Shown: one piece after another, positions 32,614-42,174 of the stretch | Layout of the letters: every line of letters starts with the position of its first letter | Position numbering within the stretch: the first letter of the stretch is position 1 | NCBI GenBank assembly: GCA_039105265.1 | Contig: JAPFFF010000001.1 | Coordinates: forward strand, 8,184,001 to 8,248,000 | Direction of reading: 5' to 3' | Source of the DNA: Tritrichomonas musculus | Lineage: Eukaryota > Parabasalia > Tritrichomonadida > Tritrichomonadidae | DNA: 64,000 bases | Program-made: the position numbers and the translations under genes | Notes under the pieces: model-generated | Seen by the model: the letters and a program-made list of their open reading frames with translations, nothing else | The model's database searches: none | Told to the model about the DNA's origin: nothing

Positions 32614-32988
32614 ATGAATTCTACATATCTACAACCACGACAACAAGTAAATCATCCTTTATATAAGCCGACACAACTTTCAGATGCGCTTCAAGCTGAA
32701 TTAGATATTATTCTTGCCACCACTAATGCTGAAGAAGAACTTGCTCAACGAAAAACGGAAGTTAAGTGTGCATCAACGAGTGCAACATTTAAACAAATTC
32801 AATTTTATAGGCGACAGAGAAAGCAAATATTACAACAATTAATTAAAGAGAAAAAAGAGTATATTGAAATCCTCAAGCAAAAAATTGCTGATCTCGATTC
32901 AAAAAATGCAGAATCGCAAATATCATTTGAAGAAAAAAATCGTTCTCAATCTCAAATATCAGCAGATGAAACATTTAATTCTGAATAA
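32614..32988 (+). CDS. Small coiled-coil protein, function unknown
   Basis: A 124-residue protein. Residues 25-100 are predicted to be a long helix with heptad-like Leu/Ile spacing (LQAELDIILATTNAEEELAQ, RKQILQQLIKEKKEYIEILK); the tail is Ser/Glu/Gln-rich. No known family was recognised. The ATG at 32614 is preceded by GAAAAAGTTTACTT about 80 bp upstream, in the shared divergent promoter with the ArfGAP gene. The following 330 bp to 33318 contain no gene. Confidence 0.55.
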   Translation: MNSTYLQPRQQVNHPLYKPTQLSDALQAELDIILATTNAEEELAQRKTEVKCASTSATFKQIQFYRRQRKQILQQLIKEKKEYIEILKQKIADLDSKNAESQISFEEKNRSQSQISADETFNSE

Positions 32989-33318
32989 TCTTGTTATATT
33001 ATTTATTTAATAGTGTGTTAATAAAATTTTCCTATCTTTTTTATTTATTTGTTTTAAATTCATAATTAAACATACTTTTTTGGCTAATACCTACTTTTCA
33101 GCCAAACAAATTTAAACAATTAAGTGTTGATACCATGAAATTAAGTGATTAAAGCATGTTTGCAATGTTTAAAAATAATATATGTTCAATTAAATAATGT
33201 TTATAATGTTTGAACTCAACATTGTATGTTCTTTTTATTGTTGCGATATGATTTCAAATGCGGACATTTATTTTCTCAAAAAATTGACTGTATAAAAATA
33301 AAATAATCGTTTTTTAAT

Positions 33319-34476
33319 ATGTTAAACGTTCACGCGACCTCGAAGTTACGCCCAAAAGCAAGATTAACGCCTTTGAGGTCTGCAACATCCGTTGCTCCTG
33401 ATCGAACCGCACAACTAGAAAACCAAACATCTAGGTTAGAACGACTAAATTTCAAAATTTCTAATTCCGTTGATCAAATAAACGAAAAACTTGAGGTAAT
33501 TTTAAAGCGATTAGATGATTTAGAAATTCATACTGGTCTAAAAGAAAAGCATTTTCCAATTACAGAAGATGGAAAAGGTATTTTTGCATATCTTCGAGCA
33601 ATTGAATATAATTTATTTTCTCCTCGTCTTATTTGTACTCAATCGAGTGCTGATTTGTATTCTATAATAGATCCCGAAAGCCAAAATTATTATGGATCAC
33701 CTGATAAAGGCGATTGTTGGATTCAATTTGAATTTCAAAATCCCATAAACGTTACAGGTTTTCAACTGCAATCGTGCCGATCATGTTTTGTTAAGTCATA
33801 CCGCATAACAACAATCAATAATGATTTATCGACTTCCGTTTTATATTCAACTGATGCTGAAGCAGGATTAAATGGTCAAATGCAAATGGTTACGCATGAA
33901 TTTAAAGAGAGGCGTGTAAAGATCCTGAGATTTGAACAAACTGGTAAATCATGGAGTGATAAAAATTTTATTGGAATCAAAAGACTAGATTTTATGACAG
34001 ATAAAACCAAAAATATATTTTCAGATATGATAAAAGAAGTGAACGGTGATGCACATCGTATACCCGTAAGCGTTACGGCTAAATATTTTGATTTTTCATC
34101 TTTCCATACTTTCAATCCACATTCATATATTTGTACTTTTGATTCGCCAACACCATCTTGGTTTCAAGTTGAAATAGCGACAGGAAGGGTATCAATTGAA
34201 GGATATCGGCTCATTCGTCATGAGTCATTAACTTTAAAAGCCTGGTCAATTATTGGTACGAATGATAAAAATTTGCCAAACGATCAATGGACTAAGATTC
34301 ACTCTGTAAATGAAACAATAAGAGGTTCCCTTCGTTCTATCTATGAGTGTAGCCCATCACCACCATTTAAATTCATAAGACTAATTATGGATGGAGAAGG
34401 ATGGAATGATAGATGTTATTTAAGTTTTTATCATTTTGAAATTTTTGGGAAGTTATATACGGATTCTATATGTTAA
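33319..34476 (+). CDS. Coiled coil plus two F5/8-type-C (discoidin-like) domains
   Basis: A 385-residue protein. Residues about 32-75 form a coiled coil (ENQTSRLERLNFKISNSVDQ). Two galactose-binding-like beta-sandwich repeats follow. The first (about 80-230) has WIQFEFQNPINVTGFQLQS and the closing block VKILRFEQTGKSWSDKNFIGIKRLDF. The second (about 235-382) has WFQVEIATGRVSIEGYRLI and FKFIRLIMDGEGWNDRCYLS. These motifs match the F5/8 type C fold. There is no signal peptide, so it probably acts in the cytosol. Many amoebozoan and parabasalid proteins pair this fold with other adaptors; here only a coiled coil is present. Confidence 0.75.
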   Translation: MLNVHATSKLRPKARLTPLRSATSVAPDRTAQLENQTSRLERLNFKISNSVDQINEKLEVILKRLDDLEIHTGLKEKHFPITEDGKGIFAYLRAIEYNLFSPRLICTQSSADLYSIIDPESQNYYGSPDKGDCWIQFEFQNPINVTGFQLQSCRSCFVKSYRITTINNDLSTSVLYSTDAEAGLNGQMQMVTHEFKERRVKILRFEQTGKSWSDKNFIGIKRLDFMTDKTKNIFSDMIKEVNGDAHRIPVSVTAKYFDFSSFHTFNPHSYICTFDSPTPSWFQVEIATGRVSIEGYRLIRHESLTLKAWSIIGTNDKNLPNDQWTKIHSVNETIRGSLRSIYECSPSPPFKFIRLIMDGEGWNDRCYLSFYHFEIFGKLYTDSIC

Positions 34477-34680
34477 ATGTTGTTTTTTAAGATAACTTTT
34501 ACCTTTGTATTTTGGCAAGAAATTATTAATTAAATATTATGAAGATTATTGCAATAATGAAATTGTTTTAGATTGTAGCTTTCTTTCTGAAATTAACAAT
34601 ATGTATGATTAAAAAAAAAATAAAACAAAGTTATTCTAAATTGTAAAATTTAAGATATAGAACACAAACAAATAATAGTA

Positions 34681-35874
34681 TTATTGGGGCTTTTCTGGGG
34701 AGCGAATTAAAATATGGTCATTAATAATTGCAGATTGTGTTTCATTAAAAGCAACATTCATTGTCCGATCAAAGCCCATTACATCATCATTTAATTGAAA
34801 AACGCCATGTGTAACAATAGAAATATATTGGGGTAACATTATCATTTCATGAACAGATGTAACATATGCATAAAAGTGGTCGCCGAAAAGTTCTTTTTGA
34901 GCTAAAACTATGTTGTCTTTTCCAATTATATAGTTATTTATATTATTAGCAAAAAGTAAATTGCGAGAAAATTTGTCATAATAACAAAGAGGTGAGTTAG
35001 GGCTGTGATAATTAACTGTAATTGAAAATATTGTATCATTAACATAAAATTTAGAAAGCGATTCAATGTCTTCCCATGCTTGTTTATAAAATTCAATAAC
35101 TATTGAATTCCCAATGAAATCAGGATTCAGTTTAACAGGTTTGTACATATGAAGATGATAATGAGTTGATCTTTCTGTTATGTCGGGGTCTGTCAAAAAA
35201 GTATTTGGATATGTAATAATTGGAAAGCCAATTTTATCCCATGGGTTTTCCTGAGTCAAGTGATATTCATTTGAATCATCCTGGACAATTTTATATATTT
35301 CTTTGAAAATATCCGCCACTTCGACATTTTTTGGAATAACAATCTTTTTTAAATTAGGGAAAAAAATTGAAACTGGATAAAATCCTTGTAAATTCGTAAT
35401 ATTATTTCCTTTATAAACCAATTTTTTAACATTGACTTTTTCTTGCTGGCATAAAAGTGCGGAACAAAATAAAACAAATGAAGTGTTTTGTGGGAAATAA
35501 AGATTATCTGTAATCCCCATTTCGGGTAGGCATGATAGATTTAGCGTTTTTTGATCATGAACCATATTTGGGAAATTTTCTTGTAAGATTTCACAGGTTC
35601 TTTTCCATTCTCTGATATCAACTCGAGAAATTAATATATTGTTATACCCATTTAAATCTGTGAAAGCTCTTGATTCTTCCATTGAATTAACTGTAAATAC
35701 AGCAAACAATTGATCTGGAGAAATTTTTTTATTTTCAATGTGAATATCCTTACCTTCATTTTTATCCTTAACAAAACGAAGAATATTTTCAATAACACTA
35801 TCTGGGTCATCACCAATAGGCCCTATGGATATGCCATATTTCTTATCATTTGAATATTTTTCACGATTTTTCAT
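34681..35874 (-). CDS. NXF/Mex67-like mRNA export receptor lacking a TAP-C domain
   Basis: A 397-residue protein. The layout follows nuclear RNA export factors: an N-terminal alpha/beta domain (about 12-105, RRM-like), a short leucine-rich segment (about 125-190, VNVKKLVYKGNNITNLQGFY, PNLKKIVIPKN), then an NTF2-like domain (about 252-392) from FIGNSIVIEFYKQAWEDIES to GVFQLNDDVMGFDRTMNVAF and a closing NDHILIRSP, the counterpart of the FSRTF...IVNDELFVR ending in human NXF1. The protein stops right after the NTF2-like fold, so the usual C-terminal UBA/TAP-C nucleoporin-binding domain is missing. Expected role: carries mRNPs through nuclear pores, with NTF2-like domain partner NXT1. It is convergent with 33319-34476. 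Confidence 0.65.
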   Translation of the reverse strand: MKNREKYSNDKKYGISIGPIGDDPDSVIENILRFVKDKNEGKDIHIENKKISPDQLFAVFTVNSMEESRAFTDLNGYNNILISRVDIREWKRTCEILQENFPNMVHDQKTLNLSCLPEMGITDNLYFPQNTSFVLFCSALLCQQEKVNVKKLVYKGNNITNLQGFYPVSIFFPNLKKIVIPKNVEVADIFKEIYKIVQDDSNEYHLTQENPWDKIGFPIITYPNTFLTDPDITERSTHYHLHMYKPVKLNPDFIGNSIVIEFYKQAWEDIESLSKFYVNDTIFSITVNYHSPNSPLCYYDKFSRNLLFANNINNYIIGKDNIVLAQKELFGDHFYAYVTSVHEMIMLPQYISIVTHGVFQLNDDVMGFDRTMNVAFNETQSAIINDHILIRSPEKPQ

Positions 35875-36142
35875 TTTCTTTTTTTAATCACGTTTTTAAC
35901 CATCATTCAAATTTTTCAATAAAGTTAACTATATTGTACATTATCATTAACTTAACAAGATATTAATATCATCAATGAATAAATAAAGGTGTCATTGCTT
36001 TCTTCTGTTTGTATGTTGTTATTAAAAACCACAAAAAAAATTTATTAGTAAACAACTTTTTTTTTAATCACAAAAATATATCAATTATTATAATAATTCC
36101 GATGCATCTTAAAGATCAATTCATCAATAAAAGACCAAAGTT

Positions 36143-36373
36143 TTACTTCCATAATTTCTTATATTTTTTCTGAACTTCTTCAATCCGTTTTTTTGTTAGT
36201 TCGGCATCAACTTTCAATTTCCCATTTTCATCTTTAACAAGAATGTCACCTTCTTTAAAAGGTCCTATTATACAGTTTTTGGAAATATCTTGCATTTTTT
36301 CACCATCAACTTCAATAACAATGATGTCACCTTCGATTCTATCAATGATTAAAGTCCCTGTAAGTTCTTCCAT
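36143..36373 (-). CDS. DUF3006-family small protein of bacterial type
   Basis: A 76-residue protein. The sequence layout GTLIIDRIEGDIIVIEVDGE ... IGPFKEGDILV ... LTKKRIEEVQKKYKKLWK matches the bacterial DUF3006 family: a short beta-barrel-like segment with the IDRFEG motif, a KEGDVL motif and a basic helical tail. The family is known mainly from Firmicutes and related bacteria, where its function is unknown. It stands alone between nuclear genes, so lateral transfer from a gut bacterium is the simplest explanation. The ATG at 36373 is the only plausible start. The following 495 bp (36374-36868) have no gene. Confidence 0.75.
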   Translation of the reverse strand: MEELTGTLIIDRIEGDIIVIEVDGEKMQDISKNCIIGPFKEGDILVKDENGKLKVDAELTKKRIEEVQKKYKKLWK

Positions 36374-36868
36374 CTAATTTTTTGTTATTTATAATTTCCG
36401 TTATAAAAAAAAAATTAAAGTTGAAGTTTTTTTTCTAATTATTTCGTCAATGTGAATATAGGAAATAGAAAAGAAAAGAATATTTCAACTGATTATTAAT
36501 GGTTATGTGATAGAAAGGAAAGTAAAACATATGAATTCTTATCATAAAGAAAAGAAGAAATCAAATAGATAAAAATAAGGAATTCGGTAATTAGTAAAAT
36601 CAATTTTGTTTATTCTCTATATTAGATTGACATGATAATAAATCCGTGTTAATCAAACATTAATAACCAAGCTTTCATCTGAGATACGGCTCTAAATATT
36701 TCTGGATTTAAATTGCACCTTTTTGTTGTTTAATGTAGCTGAAATTTTTTGAATGTAAATCATTCATAGAGTAGCATTAAGGCGTTAGTAATTTTCGAAA
36801 TAAATCATTCAGATTAATTAATTGTGTTTTAAACAATGCTATTGATATATATAGCATATAATAATAAG

Positions 36869-37789
36869 TTATTCTGGTTCAGTTTTGCAAAAATTACGAA
36901 TTGCATCTGGAAGGTTATCAAAGTATGGATGGCGCCTGGCATCCTTTGCATTTATACGTTTTTTCGGATCTATCTCAAGCATTCTTGAAATAAGGTCAAG
37001 TAATAAGTCATCATTTGTTTCAATAACAGTTCGTATATCGTGACGAGCATATTGCGGAATCGTGATCTTTTTATTTGTAATATCTGAAAAAATTGATAAA
37101 GTCTCTTGATCAGGAGTTCCCAATACACTAAAAATTTGGTGGATCATATCAAGTTCGGAATCCCCTTTGAAAAGGGCAGTTCCTCTTGTCATTTCGGCAA
37201 TAACACATCCAGCACTCCAGATATCAATCGAAAGATCATAAAAAGGATTATGCAGCAAAATTTCGGGTGGCCTGTACCATAGTGTTATCACGCCTTCTGT
37301 AAATTCTCTCATTGGAATTGTGAAAAATCTAGATAAGCCAAAATCACAAATCTTCATTCTTCCAGATTTATCAATTAATAAATTATCCGGTTTGATGTCA
37401 CGATGAATGACACGATGAGTATGGAGATAGTAAATGCCTGATAAAAGCTGATAAGCATATGAACGAACTAAATCTGGACTTAAAGGTTTTTGATGTTTTT
37501 TCAATAGTTTTCGTAAATCATAAGAAAGGTATTCACAAACCAAAACAAGAGAATCATCGTTAAATGAAATTTCTTTTAACGATATAATATTGAAATGATT
37601 TAATGATCGCAAAATTGTGCATTCTCGCAAAGTTGTCTGAGATATCCCTTCATCTTCATGATCAAGTCGCATTACTTTCATTGCGACAACTTCGCCTGTT
37701 TGTTTATCAATTGCTCTATAAACAACGCCATATGTTCCCTCGCCTAGCTTCTGTTGTCTTTCGTATTTTGATAAATCAGCTGATCTCAT
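36869..37789 (-). CDS. Cyclin-dependent kinase
   Basis: A 306-residue protein, the usual CDK length. The complete kinase core is readable: glycine loop LGEGTYGVVY (15-24), ATP-binding K38 in VAMKVM, cyclin-binding helix GISQTTLRE (in place of PSTAIRE; residues 48-56), catalytic HRDIKPDNLL (D131), CDFGLSR (149), T-loop threonine T164 in REFTEGVITLWYRPPEILL, and a CDK-type C-lobe ending in KKRINAKDARRHPYF. The WYRPPE (normally WYRAPE) and the PSTAIRE variant prevent assignment to a CDK subgroup. It is expected to need a cyclin. Its start codon lies only 30 bp from that of the divergent Rab gene. Confidence 0.92.
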   Translation of the reverse strand: MRSADLSKYERQQKLGEGTYGVVYRAIDKQTGEVVAMKVMRLDHEDEGISQTTLRECTILRSLNHFNIISLKEISFNDDSLVLVCEYLSYDLRKLLKKHQKPLSPDLVRSYAYQLLSGIYYLHTHRVIHRDIKPDNLLIDKSGRMKICDFGLSRFFTIPMREFTEGVITLWYRPPEILLHNPFYDLSIDIWSAGCVIAEMTRGTALFKGDSELDMIHQIFSVLGTPDQETLSIFSDITNKKITIPQYARHDIRTVIETNDDLLLDLISRMLEIDPKKRINAKDARRHPYFDNLPDAIRNFCKTEPE

Positions 37790-37819
37790 TTATGACCGTT
37801 TATTAAAATTTTCAAAAAA
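37790..37819. promoter_or_regulatory. 30-bp bidirectional promoter region between CDK and Rab
   Basis: Only 30 bp separate the two ATG codons. The segment contains TTTTCAAAAAAATG at its right edge, a variant of the CAAAAAGTT motif seen before other genes here. Core elements of each gene must overlap this spacer or lie in the neighbour's coding sequence. Confidence 0.5.
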
Positions 37820-38440
37820 ATGACGATTGCAGAAAATAAAACATTTAAGGTTGTGTTACTTGGATCGACCTATGTTGGAAAAACTGCTATAGTAGAAAGA
37901 CTTATTAATGATGATTTTACTGGAGATAGCGAAACAACGATCGGTGTAGAATTTAGGACTTTTCCTGTCCAAGTTGGTGACACTGAAGTAAAATTAAATA
38001 TATGGGATACTGCAGGTCAAGAAAAGTTTAGATCTGTATCAAAAGCCTACTTTAGAAATGCACTAGGAGCTATATTAGTATTTTCATTAACAGATCAAAA
38101 GTCATTTGACGCATTAGATGACTGGTTAAATGATCTACAGTCTTTATGTGCGCCCAATGCATCTATTATGATGTTCGGAAATAAACTTGATTTAAAAGAT
38201 GAAAGAGTTATTTCAGAAGAAGAAGCTAAAATATTTGCTTCTCGTCATGATTTGGAATATATTGAAACATCCGCATTTGATTCAACAAATATCAAGGATT
38301 CATTTACAAGGCTTGCTTCTCAAATATATGAAAAAGTATCAAAAGGCGAAATTCAAAGTACGTTTCAGACATCGTCACCGCCGGTTGTTTTAAATAAAGC
38401 TCCTTCGGCAAATTCTCAGCCAAAAGGAGGATGTTGCTAA
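37820..38440 (+). CDS. Rab-family small GTPase
   Basis: A 206-residue protein. GTPase motifs: P-loop GSTYVGKT (15-22), switch I T40 in TTIGVEF, switch II WDTAGQEKFRS, base-recognition GNKLDL and ETSAFDS. The C-terminus KGGCC provides two cysteines for geranylgeranylation, so it is membrane-targeted in vesicle traffic. The IGVEF and WDTAGQEKFR boxes are Rab-specific; the overall style is nearest to the Rab2/4/14 group but no firm subgroup is claimed. The P-loop has Thr-Tyr at positions equivalent to Ras Gly12-Gly13, where Rabs usually carry Ser/Thr-Gly or Ser-Ala. Confidence 0.93.
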   Translation: MTIAENKTFKVVLLGSTYVGKTAIVERLINDDFTGDSETTIGVEFRTFPVQVGDTEVKLNIWDTAGQEKFRSVSKAYFRNALGAILVFSLTDQKSFDALDDWLNDLQSLCAPNASIMMFGNKLDLKDERVISEEEAKIFASRHDLEYIETSAFDSTNIKDSFTRLASQIYEKVSKGEIQSTFQTSSPPVVLNKAPSANSQPKGGCC

Positions 38441-38687
38441 TTAATTTTATTATTATTTCGAAATTTTTAATTTTATTTTATATTATTCAAATTTAGACGG
38501 TGTGTATCGGTAGTCTTTATTTAAAAAAATTATTGAATCTAATTCTTTTAATTTTTGTTGATTAGTTATTTTAATACAAGTATTAATTTTTCAAAAAGTT
38601 ATTAAGACAATGTTATTTGATTCATTTAGGTAACTCATAAAGATTTTTTTTATAAAAGGAAAAAAAAATAAATTATATAAAATACAT

Positions 38688-39665
38688 TTATATTTTTGAT
38701 CTATTTCTAGAATTTGAACTTGATGCTCTAGAAGACTGGGATTCTTCTTCTTCATATATGGCCTCCTTAATTTTGGCTTGTAATGCTGATATTTTAGGTT
38801 TCAATAATTTTGCAGAGTCGTTCATTCCAAGTTCTTTGAAAGTAGTATAAGTTCTTTGATACATATCTAATGCTGTTTCTGGATCACCTCCTGCTTCGGA
38901 GCATTCTGCCATTTCATGGAATAAAGACGCTGTTTGCTCAGTAGTTTTCCCTTGATTTGCAGCATCAAGAGATTCATATGCTTTTCCATATAACTCATAA
39001 GAATCTTTGTATTGTTTTCGAAGCATTTTGATTCGGGCTTGAATAACAAGTTTTCGGTATTCTAATATTTTATCATCAGTTTCATATGTATCGTATGGTC
39101 TGAGTGCATTTTCAGCATTATTTAAATTTCTGTTTTGCTCTGGTTTACTTTGAGGACGAATAGTCAAATAAGCGTCAGATATTTCAATAGCAATACTAAA
39201 AATCTGATCTTCACTGGCTTCAATTGTTTTACTTATCTCCTGTGCTTTTAATAAATGGCGGAGTGCGCTATCTGGACGATGCTGGCTGTTATAAAAGCCC
39301 CCTAATTGTGTAAGAGCTTCAAAAGATTCAGGAGAGCTATCACCAAATGCGAGAGAACAAATTGCTTTTTTCTGTACAAGCAAGCTAAAACGATCATTTT
39401 CTTCTAAATCAAGATCATGAAGTTTTGCATTAATTTCATCTAATTTTTCTTGAGGTGAACGTTTATCGAGAGGTGTGTCTGGATTTTGAGCAAAAAAATT
39501 TGACGCAAAGTTCTCAGGAGATTCGTTCACGTTTTTATTTGTATTTATTTTTTTATTTGGAACACGAGCTAAACGCCTGCAAGCATTATCCATTTCACGT
39601 GGAGTAAGCTTAGTTGTTGGGATATTTGGAACAGCGTCATTTCGTGAGAAATTCCGAGCTGACAT
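38688..39665 (-). CDS. TPR-like helical protein, possibly TTC23-like
   Basis: A 325-residue protein counted from the ATG at 39665 (MSARNFSRND). An upstream in-frame ATG at 39707 would add a hydrophobic 14-residue leader encoded by AT-rich leader DNA and is judged unlikely. Residues about 80-300 contain tetratricopeptide-like helix pairs (SFEALTQLGGFYNSQHRPDS, YKDSYELYGKAYESLDAAN, ETALDMYQRTYTTFKELG). The tail is Ser/Arg-rich. The opening block with QKKAICSLAFGD is reminiscent of ciliary TTC23 proteins, but this is only a short resemblance; a generic TPR scaffold is the safe call. The upstream spacer (39666-40261) is AT-rich with no gene. Confidence 0.55.
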   Translation of the reverse strand: MSARNFSRNDAVPNIPTTKLTPREMDNACRRLARVPNKKINTNKNVNESPENFASNFFAQNPDTPLDKRSPQEKLDEINAKLHDLDLEENDRFSLLVQKKAICSLAFGDSSPESFEALTQLGGFYNSQHRPDSALRHLLKAQEISKTIEASEDQIFSIAIEISDAYLTIRPQSKPEQNRNLNNAENALRPYDTYETDDKILEYRKLVIQARIKMLRKQYKDSYELYGKAYESLDAANQGKTTEQTASLFHEMAECSEAGGDPETALDMYQRTYTTFKELGMNDSAKLLKPKISALQAKIKEAIYEEEESQSSRASSSNSRNRSKI

Positions 39666-40261
39666 TAGATTATGATTTAAATAAATTAATAAAAAAAAAA
39701 TAAACATTTTTATTTTTGTAATATAAAATTCTTTTTATTTTGTTTGGTAATAATATAAAAACTAATATTAATTTATAATATATTCTGTATGCACTATTTA
39801 GTAATATAATAAATAAACTTTTTTTTATATTTAGCATAAAGATAAAAGAATTTCCAGTTCTCCATCATTGAAATTTTTTCTATTTCAAAAAGTTATATTT
39901 TTTCAAATTTTATTTTCAATTTTAAAAAAATAAAAATTTAAAAAAATCTTCATCAAGCTTTTAAAAGCATGATAACAAAATAAGGGAATATTGTCTAAAT
40001 AATTGATTACATACGACTGAGCTTTGATTAGCAAAATAACTTATTTTGGTTATTCAGCAAATTATGATTGTTTAAAAAGAAACTTATAATTAGAAGGAGA
40101 AATATACTTTTTGTTTAAAAATAAAATAAAAGCTTGGGAAATTGATTTTTATTAGAATATAAAATAAAAATATTTATATAAATAATTTAATGAAAGAAAT
40201 AAACAAATATTTATACCTCTATACTTCCTAGTATAACAAAAGTTTAAGATATTCAAAGTGA

Positions 40262-41974
40262 CTAAATAGAATTGTTCGATGGTCCATTGCCATATTGAGT
40301 GAGAGCAGATATTGCGCTCTGAGGTTTTTTATTTTTCAATTCGCAAGCAACTTTTGTAAGTACAACTTCAGGTGACGTTGCTGCTGATTCGATGGCTTTC
40401 TTAACTTGATCTTGAGCTTTTCTCATATTTTGGGATGCAATGTATACAAGTGCAAATGTTGCTGAATGAACTGCAAGAGCATCTTTCTCACGAACTTTGT
40501 TGCTTTCAATCATTAATCTTGATAATATACCACGAGCTTCTGATACTTCGCCTATCATTGCATTGCCTTGAGCTGAGTATATCTTTGCTAAAAATTGTGT
40601 CTGTATATCTGCATTCGGTGAACTGTAAACAACCTTTCCTTTGTCAACAGCACGTTTTCCATCGCCAAGTTCAAGAGAAACATAAGAACAAATTAGCTCT
40701 GCTGCTTGTTTAACTCCTTGGAGATTTTTATCATCTGGTGGGCAAAGAGCAATTGCATTTCGAGAACATTTTTCGGCAAAATCAAGATTCAAATCAATTA
40801 AATAACGATTTTGATCGTTCAATTCTTCATTTGGTTGAATTAAAGGATATTTTGAATATAGTTTATAATCAGTTTGAGGAAGAATATAAAATTTTCGATT
40901 TGCAGTGCAAAGTGTTCGTGCAATAACAGGAGTTTGTTGAGTTCGTTGTCTAAGTTTGGCAACACGTTGTTTATAGAACAGAACGCAACATTCAGATAAA
41001 CGTAACCACAAATAAGGGGAGGTTGGCATTAATGCGATAATGCTGTGAAAAAATTTGAATGCTTTACGTGCTTTGTTACGCTTCAAAAGCGATAATCCGA
41101 TGTTGTATATTATTTGATGAAAAGGATATACAACAGAATTGTTATGTCGGGCATCTAATGCCTTCGAGAAGTGAAGAAGAGCCGATGAATATCGATTTTG
41201 TATAAGTTCGTATATTCCTTTATTGCTTAAAATGGCAAAATGATTTTGTTCGTTACAATTATCAAGAACTGTGTTATATTTGGCTTTGTCATCAAGGAAA
41301 AGTGCTGAAAAAGCTATTGGGATGACTTTTTTGACCGGTAATAATGTTCGATTTTTAACATCTGGAGAAATTACAACCGAATTCAATGTTTTTTCATAAA
41401 GCTGTTTTGCTTCGCTTGGTGATATATGAATAGCCTTTGCAACATCAGCTCTTAATTTAGCAAATTGAACGCTTTGTGATATTTTTTGAACAAACTTTTC
41501 ATCATTAATTTTAGCTGTTAAAAATGATGTTGTTGCCTCTTCATTTGCAAAATGAAGTTGGAGAAATGAAAGTGCTTTATCAACATTTGATGAATCGCCA
41601 GTCCTGATAAATAATTCTATGCTTAGAAGAGAAATGCAAAGAACGATAAGTAAATCAGCATTACTTGCATTATCCCAGAGATCTTTTAAATATTTGCTGC
41701 ATTCAGAATAATTTCCTGTCGAAAAATAATATAAAGATATATGATAAATTAATAAATTCCATGATGGGTGATTTGGCCAAGGTTCATTAGGTGATTCTGA
41801 TCGTATTTGATCAGCGATACTTTCGAGTGAAGTTAGAGGATTTTGACCAGTTGCAAGAAAACGAACAATAGCTAAATTATGAATCTCTTGCATTGAAGGA
41901 TCTTGAATTTTTTCAATCTCTTCAAGAAGTTGCTTGTATTTCCCTTGATAAAACAAAGATGGTTGAGATGTCAT
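40262..41974 (-). CDS. CNOT10: CNOT10-like subunit of the CCR4-NOT deadenylase complex
   Basis: A 570-residue protein from the first in-frame ATG (41974). The frame is open a further 18 codons to a GTG at 42028, with charged residues that look coding, so the true start is uncertain. TPR-type helical repeats run throughout. The central part (NHFAILSNKGIYELIQNRYS ... ALLHFSKALDAR, then YNIGLSLLKRNKARKAFKFF and SPYLWLRLSECCVLFYKQ) matches the CNOT10 arrangement of a single-chain TPR array with an LWLRLAECC block. In animals CNOT10 pairs with CNOT11 on the CNOT1 N-terminus to support mRNA deadenylation. It lies just downstream of RACK1 on the same strand with a 200-bp gap. Confidence 0.7.
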   Translation of the reverse strand: MTSQPSLFYQGKYKQLLEEIEKIQDPSMQEIHNLAIVRFLATGQNPLTSLESIADQIRSESPNEPWPNHPSWNLLIYHISLYYFSTGNYSECSKYLKDLWDNASNADLLIVLCISLLSIELFIRTGDSSNVDKALSFLQLHFANEEATTSFLTAKINDEKFVQKISQSVQFAKLRADVAKAIHISPSEAKQLYEKTLNSVVISPDVKNRTLLPVKKVIPIAFSALFLDDKAKYNTVLDNCNEQNHFAILSNKGIYELIQNRYSSALLHFSKALDARHNNSVVYPFHQIIYNIGLSLLKRNKARKAFKFFHSIIALMPTSPYLWLRLSECCVLFYKQRVAKLRQRTQQTPVIARTLCTANRKFYILPQTDYKLYSKYPLIQPNEELNDQNRYLIDLNLDFAEKCSRNAIALCPPDDKNLQGVKQAAELICSYVSLELGDGKRAVDKGKVVYSSPNADIQTQFLAKIYSAQGNAMIGEVSEARGILSRLMIESNKVREKDALAVHSATFALVYIASQNMRKAQDQVKKAIESAATSPEVVLTKVACELKNKKPQSAISALTQYGNGPSNNSI

Positions 41975-42174
41975 TAAATCTTTTTTTATCCAACGTTTAA
42001 AATTTTCATAAGATTCTTTTTTTGTCACTAACTCAAATTTTATTTCCTCATAAAAAGTTATGGTGTCTCACAAACATTTCTACAAAAATTTAATGAAAAA
42101 TATTCTAAATAAGAAAAAAAAAAAAAAAAAACAAATTAGAAAAAATAAAAATATTCCCAAGTTGGAGTCTTGGT

